A stretch of 64,000 bases of DNA from Akebia trifoliata (taxonomy: Eukaryota; Streptophyta; Magnoliopsida; Ranunculales; Lardizabalaceae), in assembly GCA_017979445.1 (NCBI GenBank), contig CM030709.1, positions 930,001 through 994,000 on the forward strand, written 5' to 3'. Shown here piece after piece: positions 32,347 through 45,100 of this stretch. The translations under genes and the position numbers were made by a program. The notes under the pieces are model-generated. The model was not told the origin of the DNA. It saw nothing but the letters and a program-made list of their open reading frames with translations, and did not search any database. Position 1 is the first letter of the stretch. Each line of letters starts with the position of its first letter.

Positions 32347-35300
32347 TTTATTTCCATTTGACAGATTTGGTCATCGATGATTAATCGAAATTTTAATTGG
32401 ATATCTAACTTTTGCAGCCTCGCCGCATCACTGTTACCTTCAAGAGCGGCCAACGTTGGATTCGGAGGCTATGTTGGAAGTTCTCGGCTCGAATCTTCTC
32501 TCCCTAGTGAAGATTCCGTCCCAATTTTGGTACTTTTTTCTTTGATTTTTCATCGACTATATATATATGTATAGGTTTACGTTTTCTTCACATTCAAAAT
32601 TACATTCTACGTGCTTCATGTGCTAATGGGCTATAACAATTGTAATTATTTAAGGTATGTGTGGTAACCAGTTTAAGTTGCTCGACCGGACTATAACCTG
32701 CAAAAGATTAAATCCAAGTTTTTGGGGAGTGTTCTAGGCACCTATGGGAGGTGCCCGTGTGATCGAGCTGTACCCAAACTGCCCAATTCCCTAATTCATG
32801 CCCGACTTGAACCCAATTTGATTTGCAAAATTTAAAATTTAGTGGATTCTACAATTGAGTTAACATGGGCTACTCAGTTAGGCTTGGATGAGTTGAATAT
32901 TATTCATTTAGGTCTTTAAATGCAGATGAAACAATACGTAGCCACATAGGGTTTAGGAATCGAGTACATGAAGTTAAAATGTTATTTGTTTAGCTTACTG
33001 AGATATCAGGGATAGCTTGTTCTTCTTAAATTGATTTTTAAATGCTCCTTTTTTTTCTATTAATTATTTCTTTTAATGGTTAGTAGTAATTATGGTGTGT
33101 AGGATGTGGATGGTGAGGTGGCTCAACACCTAAAGAGGCTTGGTAGGAAAGATCCCACGACAAAGGTACTGCTGCATTATCTTAATGTATAAAAATTCAA
33201 GTAGTGCAGGTTTTTTGACTAAAATTTATGGTTTGAGTTGCAATGTATCATTCTTTTGACCCCTTCCACACATAAGGAATTTCATAAGGTTGAAACTCCA
33301 TGATTTGTGACATTTGTTAGTGGAAACCTTTTGTATTTAGATCTTTTAATATTTAAAAAAATTTGAACTTGATTGAACAGATCCTTCTAAGTATTTTTTG
33401 TTAGTGAACTATTACCGATGGAGTTGTTGATCATTTAAAAAACAAAAAAAAAAAAAAAACAAATGAAGCTAATGTTGATGGAGTAGTCCATTTTGGCATG
33501 TATTGGTCTATGCCATACCCAAATCAGGAGGGTTCCAATTTTCGCTTACTAATCAATTTCATTCTGGAAATTCCCAACTTTGGCTGACATTCCAATAATA
33601 AGACATTGAAACGAAAAGCTATGGTTTGGTGGGTGATAAGTTCAAGGGACATATAGCTGCTTTCTTTCTTTCATGTTATTCTGCACATAATGTTTGGATC
33701 TTGTTCATCAGGGTGTACTTTACAAGGTCACTCCATCTTTAGAGAACTTTTTTATTCTTCCCAACTAATCCTCAGGGCACGTGCAGCCCCCACACGCACC
33801 AAGTAATTTTTGGGATAAATCCCTGAGTGTTGCCCCTAAGAGGGGATTCGTACTCATGACCTCCACTTCTTGAGGATGGCCTCGACTAATATGTTTGTAT
33901 GCATGTCAGACTCTAGTCTTTGTGTTGAGAAAAGAGAACTTCAATCACTATTTCTTTTCGACACATGTATGATCCTTTATTTATATTTTTTTATTGCCTA
34001 ACAAAAATAAAGGAAAATGCTATGCTTTTGTTGTTTTAGTACTTCTTATACTGATGGTATTTCACGATCAAGAGAAACATTTCTTATCCCATGAAACATA
34101 TTGCTCTTTGCTTCTTGTACAGCTTAAAGCTTTGACGGCCTTATGTGAAATTTTCAAGCAAAAATCCGGGGAGGAAATTGTGCCGATCATTCCACAATGG
34201 GTATTTTTTTGTCCATTCATTTTACATGTTGATATATTGATTAGAAAATTTTGGTATTTTTTATAGGTATAAATTTTTTACTAGAAGACGAAGAAAGGTA
34301 GGAGGTCAAGTAGACCTTCCTAATAGAGATATAAAGAGGAAAATAGAAGAAAAACAAAAATAGTCACTCCTTACGAACCATTTCCCTGCCAGGGTTAAAA
34401 ATTTATCACTAGCTTTACATAGGGAACAAAATCAAGCAAAGTGATATCTTGAGCAATGACATTGACCATGGTTAAGGTATAAAGCAGGTGACCAAATGAA
34501 AACTGCTATAATTTTAAAGACTCTATACCAATTTTAATGATCCTTGTACCGTTTTTACATTTTGTATTTCAATAATAATTACTAATATGTGAATGATACA
34601 TTTAAATAGTTTTTGAATGTAGTGTTTCTTTTAGACTACATTGCCAGTCCCAAACTTGGATAATTTATCATAGGTTGGTTGACAGCTGGTGTAAAATTTG
34701 GTCTCCGTCTAACATGAATTTTGATACCTCAACATATAAACAGTATATGAAAAATATAAGTTCTAATAAATTAATATTTTTTATGTGATGAAATCATGAG
34801 TTGACACGGTGTTCAATATGGAAAATTTCTTAGAATATGGAGTGTCTTTGTTACATGGTTAATGACATATTTTAACATGTACTGCTTGAATAATGGTCAT
34901 TATCTTGATGATTATCTGGCTATTAACTGCAAAATAGACTGGGCACTTAGTACACCTTTTTGTGACTGTCTTGCTTTCCTTCACTCAGGCATTTGAATAC
35001 AAGAGGCTCCTGCAGGACTACAATAGAGAAGTTCGGAGAGCTACTCATGACACCATGACTAATCTGATCAGCACTGTCGGGTTTGAGCTTATCTTATTCA
35101 TAGTGGACTCATCATTCTTGTTTATTTCTTTCATTTAAATGATTGTACTGACATCTGATAATGACAAAATGTGCCAAAATTTCTGGAGATAGAAATGGAA
35201 TTATCTTTTTCGGCTTGCTGTTCAGGCTCTCATTCATCTCTGATTTCTTTGAAGAAAATAATAATTCGATCAGCATCTGATATCAACATCATGAGTTATC

Positions 35301-38300
35301 TTGTCTATAATTAGAGATAGAGCTTATCTGTTATAGTCTGCTTGAGTGTAAATCTTCCTAGTTTACTTTGGTCAAATTTGAAGAGTTATAGATGAACATG
35401 TGCTGACATAGATAGTCTTAAATAAGATTTAAACTGATGAACTTGAATTAAACAATCAAATGTATCTCTTTTATCAACATCTAGTTTGATTTTCTAGTTT
35501 TTAGAATTGATTTTTTTTCCTGAGATGAAATTCCTTGTCACTTGTCTGTTCTTTAGCACATATAGGACTTGTATGGTTGCGGACTTGTTATATGATTTAA
35601 AAAAAAGAAAAAAAAGTAAAGAATGAAAAAAAAATGTTTCTAACAATCAGATAAGAAAAGAAAGATATGTGTTTCTACTATCCAAAGAAATACATGCAAG
35701 GTATTCTTTATGCGTAGTGCGTATTTCCCACACCTACCCCTGCAAGCATAGCAGCCTATATTTATGACCCTGTATGTAACCTCTCAGACACAGCTGTTCT
35801 TGCAACCAATACTGACGTACATTTTTGCTCCATATTTGTGAACTTCTACAATAAGATGATTTCACCTTGGCTCTTGGATGAACTAAGAAGTGTGGGTATG
35901 GATCCATATTAGTTATTTAAAGGATCAACCCCATAAATAAATTAGGGGTGTGCATAGCATTGTTTAGATCAATGAAGTACCACTATTTTGATATCATATT
36001 ACCTTAATATTATTCATATTTGGAGGTGGTGGATCTTTACACCGTTTACCAACCTTAAGCAACACTCCTCCTTTATCCTGGCGGTTAAGAAGCATCATGT
36101 TAATAGATTGAGTGTAGCAGATATGAGGTTTGAAGATGGATGAGTGGAAAGACTAAGAAATATAAAATTAGAAATGAAAACATTCAAGAAAATGTAGGAG
36201 TGACTCCAATTGGTGATAAACTAAGAGAGAGTTGATAGAGATGGTTTAGGCATGTTCAATGGAGACCGATTACAGCCCTTGTTAGAAGGAGTGTGTAAGG
36301 TGAAGGTTCTAAAAGAGCAAGAAGAAGACCCTAAATAACATGGATTGAGGTGGTGAAAGAGGATATGAGCACACTTACGATAACTGGAGATGTGAGTCAT
36401 GTGACTTGGGGAAAAATAGAATGGAGAAACAAGATTCATTCAGCTGACACTAACTCTTTGGGATAAGGTTTCGTTGATGATGATTGCTTCAGCATTATTC
36501 TTCTGGTTATTTGCTCTTTCATTTTCTTTTCTTTTTGTTATTTAAGCAGTGTAAGTATGAAATATAAGAAAGAAGATAAATTATTTGGCTAGTTTCACTG
36601 AAGTAATATTAAGCACAACATTTCTTTTAGTTGTAGAATCTTTAAAAGGGCATGCTTTTGATACTAAATATCTTTTTCAGGCGAGGCTTAGCTTTTCATC
36701 TGAAGTCCTTGATGGGGCCCTGGTGGTTTTCTCAGTTTGATCCAGTTTCTGAAGTTTCTCAAGCTGCAAGGCGATCATTTCAGGTTAGTTATATTTTCTT
36801 CGTTCTTTTCTTTTTCTTTTTTATAAAATGTTTGATGCATAATGCATGCTTGGTTGTAGAAGTTCCTTTTAAAAAAGAATTCAGTTCTTTGTCTTCCTTG
36901 AGTATCTAATTATTGTATCTCAGCTGGAAAGTTTTTTTTTCTTTTTTTGGGTCTTTTGTTGTAGTAAATTACAATATTTGTCCTCAAATTTTGAACAGGC
37001 TTGTGCTGTGAAGAAAATAAAAGATCCTGACCGTGTAACTTCATTTTCAAGAAGATTTTTCAAATATGCCAATTCCATAATTTTTTTTCCCCTATATTGT
37101 TTATGTTTTTAACATCACTTTACATCCTTTGGCAGTCCATTCTATTATCACATTTGTTGATGGTCCTTAGGGATTATCATCATTATTGTTATTGATTTAT
37201 CCCTCGCAAACCGTGCCCTCGGTGTGTCCTTGTAACTTAGGCCGCCTCTCTTCTTTTTATTGAAGAATGAAAGAAAATGGAATTTCAGGTGGTAATCTTG
37301 TTGCCTTGTTGCTAAACATAACAGTGGCATGGACTGGAGAAGTGTTTTGTGGAGAATATGGATGGGAAGCTTATTGGTGGATAGATATATTTGACCCTGA
37401 TATATAGTGACATATACAGTTTGTTATGCACAAGTAATTCCAAATTGCTTTTCTTGAGTCATCTTTTACGCTTGAAACATGACCCAATAACATGAAGCAT
37501 ATCTTTGTATGGTTAAAATGTTAAACCTCAGTTACGAGAACCTTCTACCTCTAATTCTTCCTAAAATAATAAATTGTTACTGATCTGCTGCACCCAACCC
37601 GCTCCCACTTGGTGCAAAGAAAGAAGTGTTAAACAAAGGATTTATTGTCCAAGTGTTCACATGCTTATTCGAGTTCTATAGAAAATTAACCAAAAGATTA
37701 TGCAGTTTTCTTATAATGGATAATCTTTTAAGTTTGCACAACTATAAACACCCATGGTCCATGACCAAGAGCTGCTTTTAATCCACCATTTGCAAGCATA
37801 AAGAGAAGGGAGAGAGAATTCCAATTTGTTGAATAAAAGAAACCTAAAGTTAAATGCTCAAAAATACTTTGGTGTTTGTGACATAGATAGCTTGAAACTT
37901 GAAAAATCAGGCCTTCTTTTCTTTTCTTAGTTTGCTGAACACCCCTAGGGATCTGTATCTTAATTGCGATAATCTGCAAATTGTGTCTTTATTATTGATT
38001 CTTGTGGTGTAGCTTGTCCATGCATTTTCTCATATTTCAGTTGAACTATTCAATACACTAATCTTATTATATTGGCTGCAACTTTTTATTTCTATTTTTA
38101 ATTTTTAATTTTTAATTTTTATTTTTAGATTGTGCATTTGTAGTTGACTATTTAATTATTGATAACAGGATGCCTTTCCAGCACCAGAGAAGAGACTGGA
38201 TGCCTTGATTTTATGCACTAGTGAGATATTTCTGTATTTAGAGGAAAACCTAAAGCTTACACCGCAGACAATGTCTGATAAAGCAGCTCCATTGGATGAA

Positions 38301-39079
38301 TTGGAAGAGATGCACCAACGTGTACACATTACATCTCTCCCTTGTCATCATTATTTGCTTTTATTTGATTGAGATGCTTCATTGAGAATTTTCTTAGGAA
38401 AATTGCAGATAGGGACAACTTATTGATAGACATGGCAATTAAGTTAGCAGGTTTTTATATGGCAACTGAGGAATTTTTTTTGATAACGTAGGTTGTCCCC
38501 ACCCCCTTGATACACCCAGCCACCACAAACTGGTGCATTGAGTATATTTTTAATTATTAATTATTATTATTATTTATTTATTTATTTTGGGGGGGGGGGG
38601 GTGTGACTCAATCTCACGACCTTGGGAAACACACCTATGTTGCTCAACCATTGCTCCACGACCTCGGTGGTGCAACTAAGGACTGCCTTCACACATATAA
38701 TTGCAATTAATGGTTTTTTTATATGTAAGAACTATTTCTCTCGTTTAAAACTAAAATCGAGTCTGTGGAGGATAAATTTTATATAGTAAAATTTCGTTGA
38801 ATAAATAAAATAGGTGATCAATGTGACCAACTGGGAACAAACATGACACACCACTAGGCTCACCCAACACGACATGTTATTCCTTGAGATACAATAAACC
38901 CAATTCCATTTGCTTGGTGCCCAAGAAGTCTCCAAAGAAAATCCCTTTGAAATCCTTGAAAATTTTACACCAAAAATACAACCACGCCAAGATTGAGATA
39001 ATGATTTCCTTGAGAGAACGCATTATCTTGAAAGACCTACCCTGATTCCTGTATTTCCAACCAAGTACCCCCCCCCCCC

Positions 39080-39143
<64 letters not shown>

Positions 39144-42100
39144 GATTGTGAAGGAAGGAGTTAAGCTCCATAGGATCTTCTTCAATGTTGAGAGTCCACA
39201 ACCCAAAGAAGATCATCCTTCGAAGAAGGTCTGCAGGGACAAGGGAAAACACCCGATGATGCCAAATGGTACTTCACTATTGTATAAATTTGTTCAATAT
39301 AGGATCAAATCCATACCTATCCATTATTACATAATCATCTCATAGCCAACCACTGTCCGTTGTTTCATTAACATCATAATTAATACATAATCATCTCATA
39401 ATTAATATATCCTGGTTGCTATCATGCCACACAAAACTGAAACCCTCTCTCAATACCATAGCAACCAAATTCGAATTTGGCAATTAGATCACAGTTGTTT
39501 AAATTCTCATAGTTTAACTTATATGCTCAACTAGGAAAATGTCCATCAGATTGAAGAACCTGCATGAATTTGCCGCACACAACCAGTTCATCCTATAACA
39601 ATCTTGGATAGCAACAGCTGAACTATCAGCATTCAGCCTAAATACTCTACTAGGTGCCAAAGTCGACAGACTGTAGATCTAGCACCTCACTGTAGAACCA
39701 TAGTCTGTGACGGATATATGCTGATTGGCCTTACAAGAAGTAGGATATACACTAACTTCACTCACTTTCTCATGTTAGCTTATCATAGAATATCAACCTA
39801 TGAATTTCTAATGTCAACGACCTCAGTGGATGGTGAAGGTAACATTTCTTGAATGTTATCAAACCGTTATTGCTGTCTCCCATCTGGCATTCAGATTGGC
39901 CACTGCTTACCAAGGAGAAGAAGAAACACCTCCAAAGCTGGTTTAAGGAGCACCCAGTGAATAGTTGAAACTTGAAATATGTTCAACCATCAAGCCATGA
40001 TATTGGCATGACAAAGCATAGGAAGTCGACATTTGTGAAGCTTGTCAGGCATGATAGTGCTTCGAAATTGCCCAGAGGGAAAACCCCCTCTGGACTGTGA
40101 TCTCCTAGGCCTTTGAAGAGTATGCCTGATAGGAATCTCATAAATAGACCTAACATACATGCCATGTATCTCATAGTTTGTAGTTTGTACAACCTTGTCT
40201 TCCCTGTTTGGGTTGTAAAGTCATGAACAGTAAACGCTACATTTCTTGGACAATAATTTTTGCTTTTGATGCATCTGCAGTTGGAGTCATTCTATTTCTT
40301 AAGTCCTGCTTCCCTGATGATTTTTTGTTTGTATAATCATATTTTTTTGGCAAGGTGTTGATTATCTCAGAGGAGATTGTATTTATGTTTTCCGGTTTCT
40401 TTGGGATCACAGGTAATTTCTACATCACTTCTGGCGTTAGCCACACTTATTGATATCCTATCTGACATGCAAGTACAAAGACCTGGTTTTGAAAATGTAA
40501 ACGCTGAACCGAAAAATGCTTCAAAGGCCAGGGAAATTGCTATTTCTTCTTCTGAAAAGATATTCTCTACTCATAAGTATTTTCTGGAATTTCTCAAGTC
40601 TCAAAGTCCTCCTGTTCGGTCAGCTACATATTCAGCATTGGGTAGTTTCATTAAACATATACCTCATATGTTTAATGAAGGAAATATGAAGACTCTGGCT
40701 GCTGCAATACTGGGTGCTTTTCAAGAAAAGGATCCATCATGTCATTCTTCAATGTGGGACACTATTTTGCTATTTTCTAAAAGGTTTCCTGATAGTTGGG
40801 GCCTTGCCAATATTCAAAAGACTCTTGCAAATCGGTTTTGGCATTTCTTGAGGAATGGATGCTATGGATCACAGCAAGTTTCCTATCAAATTTTAGTTCT
40901 GTTCTTAGATACCATACCTCCTAAAGCAATAGATGGAGAGCACTTCTTTCTGAATTTCTTCCAGAACCTATGGGAAGGAAGGAACCCATCCCACTCCTCT
41001 GATGCGGATCGACTGGCATTTTTCAAAGCCTTCAAAGAATGTTTTCTTTGGGGAATAAATAGTGCATCAAGGTGTGAATCTTCTAAGCTTTCACCTCATA
41101 TTTATTCATGCCATGCTATATACGTCCTGCTGTGTTTTGTTGATCTTGCAATAAGCAGATATAACATTTTTCTGCATCTTATAGTATTGGACTATTGGTA
41201 CATTTCATTCATTTCTTGAATTTCTGTTTTTGGTCATTTGCTTGATGTGCAGATATTTTAATGGAACGGACAGGGTTTATCATTTTCAAGCCAGTCTTAT
41301 TGACAATATCCTTGTAAATTTATTGTGGCATGACTACCTTTTGTTAGCTAACCCAAAAAATAAAAATGTAGTACTTTCTGGGAAGTCTAGCGGCTCATCT
41401 GAGGAAAGTATCCAACCTTTTCAAGGGAGAACAATATATAAGCAGAATATCAAGTACTCTTTGAGCTATATGCAAGATTTGGGAAAATGCATTATTGAGA
41501 TTCTGTCAAACTCTTCTTTGAAGGAACGTGATTTGGTCATCACCTTTTGTGCGACACTTCAGAAGAACTGTCTTGAGATATTTCAGCTAGCAGAGCACTT
41601 TCAAAGTCCTTCTGAGAATGTTGGCCAGATTGTGAACTTTTTGTTGTTGCTAGACCAACATGCAGTGCAGAAAGGTGAAACGTGGCCTCTGGAGCTCTTA
41701 GCAGGACCTATGGTGACAAAGGCTTTTCCTTTGATCAGATCTTTGGTAAGGCGCAAAGTCTGTTTGGCTCTATTTGTAGGACTAAACCAGATGTATCTAC
41801 TCTTTCTTAGTTTATCACACATCGGGCCTGCTCTTTGATTTCATGAGTGCATATATTTCTAATTTTATATATTTTTAGTCTTTCCACTTATCTATCCCAG
41901 CATCCTCATCTCTTCTATGCTCGATCTGTGAACCTTTTGTTTGTTGATACAACTACTATTACTACTATTCAAGGTTTAAAAACCTTGTTCCGGAGCAATG
42001 CTTCAGTCAGGAGAAAAATCGAAACATTCTCGACCAAAACATTTCGAATAGAGGTCATAGTTCAAAAAGAAAGAACACATGCTTATTATTTTTTGTTTGC

Positions 42101-45100
42101 AATATGTGAAGATGTAATCATTTCACACTTACTTTTGTGCCTAGCCTAGATGAATGCTTGAATGCACTAATGCTTGCTTAGGCCCTGTTTTTAGCCATTA
42201 AAGTCATGGCAAGGTGAAGCAATTGCCTGTGTGATACCTCGTCAAAGCTTTGAGTACATTGATTGAAACCTAGAGTTCCCCTGAAATAAAGTAATCTGCA
42301 TTTAAGTAAGGTCCTCTTTTTTGGCACTGGTATCCAATTTAAAGATAGGGAAAAACCTAAAAGTCATATATATTTGGATACATGTATTTCTCTTGTTTGA
42401 CATAGTGCTAAAGTTAATGGAAAACATAGAGAACCTTACAGTTAATAATGGAGAACCGAGAGAAGTTCTAGAATTTATGTTGCTTACAGCGTAAAGCCCT
42501 GGAAACATTTGTCAAGTCAAGTTCATTTTTGGAGCTTATATAGAAGTCAATCAAGCCTCAGAAATCAAGCTTCTCATTAAGTCAATTGAGAAATGGGTTG
42601 TGTCAGGTTGGACCTAGTCATGTTTTTTTTTCTAGATAACAAGTTTTGGCAAGTACATCTTAATTCTTCCTCAGATTATGGAATTGAAGTTGAATTTTTG
42701 AGCTTGTTGCATAGCTATATAATACTGGTCAGCATGGTTGATAGTACGTCTCGGCTGAGGCTGTCCTGGTCTTGCTCTTGACTGAGACAATGTCTCCAGG
42801 AGAGATTTAAATCTTTCTGGTCAATCCTTTTTATTTTATTTTATGTTATACGTATATGTATTTAATTTATGGATTTGTGTTCTTTTTTGTTTTCACAAAC
42901 AATATTTTTCTTTACAACAGGATTCAGCAGATGCTGTCAAACTTTTATCTGTTACAGTTTCGATATTTGGACCACGAAAAATAGTTTCATTGCTAGGGCA
43001 TTCCAGCAGCAGTCCCCTTTCTGATGAAGGTGCCAATGAATCAAAGTCAAAGAATTTTTTGGAAGTTTTCAAGGAAATTTTTGTCCCATGGTGTTTGCAT
43101 GGAAGTAATGACTCCACTAGTGCACGATTAGATCTCTTACTTGCTTTACTTGATGATGAACTTTTTGCTGAACAATGGTGTAGTATTGTCATATTTGCAA
43201 CAAGACCAGAGGAATGTCCTGGTACCGAGATTGGGTCCTTTGACTTTGATCACATTGCTGTGTTGGCAATGCTCATGGAGAAAGTAAGAAGAGAAATTGA
43301 TAAGAGGAGGGTGAGTGTTGAATATAATCATCGGAAAGGGTCACATGTAGAACATTGGCATCACAAGTTATTAGATTCAACTGCTGTTTCTGTTGCCAGC
43401 TGTTCTCCTCCCTTCCTGATGTCTTCCTTGCGCTTTTTACGGTATGTAAGTTGTTCACTTCAGTTTAAATATGTTCCATATTTCACCACGTTAGCTTGCA
43501 TGTGGGTGCTGACTTTATGAGAATGTATGTTTCTGTCATATTATTTAATCTCATATATGGAGGGGGATTTGTTAGCAGGCCCTAAATTTTTGGGAGCTTT
43601 GTATTTTGTAAAGTTGCTCACCTATCTTCCTTTTAACTAATAAAATTTTGCCAGTTCATCATGGATACTATATTAAATGATTCAGGAAATATGAATAGGA
43701 GATACCAATTTATAATTGATGTTTCGATGTCTAAGTCAAGAGATGTTGCTTGCAAGATCACAAATCACCAGCATGGCCTTCAAGTAGAAATTAGAAGAGG
43801 GAAATGTTTTGTTGTAAAGCATTTGGATCTTATTTTGATTTGGCTAGAAAGAGGATGTAGGAGAGAAAATTTTCCTGTTACTAAGCATTCCGTGGGTACT
43901 CACTATTGTTCTAATAACAGTAGCATTTAACGTTAGGATCAAGTTCGTGCTCAGCCTGTCTATTTTAAAAGAAGAAACACATGCACTTATCTACCTAATT
44001 TTACTAAATTTAGCATCTGTACCTTATTCCCTTTTTTTAATTGCTAAATTATGCTTGTTGTGTACTTCAACATACCTTCCTCTTCTTATGCCTCAGGGCC
44101 GTTCTTGGTGGCGCGACAGTGGATGATCAAACTTCCCTTGTTTCAAGAGATTCATTGATCTTGATATTTGAGGAGGTTCTCAAAAAGTTCGCCCCACTTC
44201 TAATGGGTTCTTCTTTTACTTGGGCAAAGGATGCATGTTCTTTAATATTATGCAATGGAGTAAAAGATACAATTCCGAAATGTGATTCCCATAACAACAT
44301 GCTTGAGATGGCCAAATTTTCTCTTGAGGTTCTTGAGGGTAGTTTCTTTTGCTTAAGGAATTTTGGTGAGGAATGTGAGCTGGTCCCATGTATTTCAGCT
44401 GCCATTTTTATTCTTGACTGGGAGAGTAGGATGGTATCACAGTTGGCTGTTGCTGAGAGTTCAGTGACATCTGAACACATAATTGATTGCGATTCACAGG
44501 AAAAGCTTAATGCCAAGTTCGACTTTGGTCAATCTGTTCATGCTTTCCATTTTAAGATAACTTCCCTCTTCTGGAAAAGCCTTGACATGTACAGCCTGAG
44601 GAGGTTGGACAGTTTTTTGATTAAGACTATCAGGTCTGCCATCTTTGAGACGGATACCTGTTACGCAGATAAAGTTTCATCATTGTGCTGCCAGTGGATG
44701 CTGGAAGTCCTTCAATTTATCAATCGTGATCATTGTGAAGAGCAAATTCTGTTGGATCAGTTGTTGGATGAGGGAAAGTTTTGGCCTTTGTGGGTTGCGC
44801 CGGTGCTAAGTGATGGAACCAGATCAGCCACACTTAAACTTGAAAACACATTCACTGATATTCATGTGAGGAATCCATTTTGATTATTTAGCTATTTTTA
44901 ATCGCATTAGCCATGAGTCTTGTTTTATATTTTTAATTTTCTTTAATCGGTAATAATTATGCTCCCTATGATATTTTGTTTCCATGAACCATGGTTGAAA
45001 ATTTCTTTCTGATTTGGAATGTTTCGGCGTAACATTCTACATTTTTGATATACTGTAATGAACCATTGTGAAACTGAATGTATTGCAATGTTTTGAAAAT

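Noticed and set aside
38877..39252. Minus-strand frames with long Cys-Val and Gly runs
   Set aside because: They are the C homopolymer and (CA)n microsatellite read as codons, inside an LTN1 intron.
39983..40192. 69-aa minus-strand frame in LTN1 intron 7 (contains [20 protein letters not shown])
   Set aside because: Looks protein-like at first sight, but I could not link it to any family, and flanking frames are broken. At most a gene relic.
41847..42149. 100-aa frame in LTN1 intron 9
   Set aside because: Intronic, with no conserved motif. The exon 9 to exon 10 phase closes without it.
43661..43930. 89-aa frame in LTN1 intron 10
   Set aside because: Not recognised, lies fully within an intron whose flanking exons join in frame, no support as a gene.
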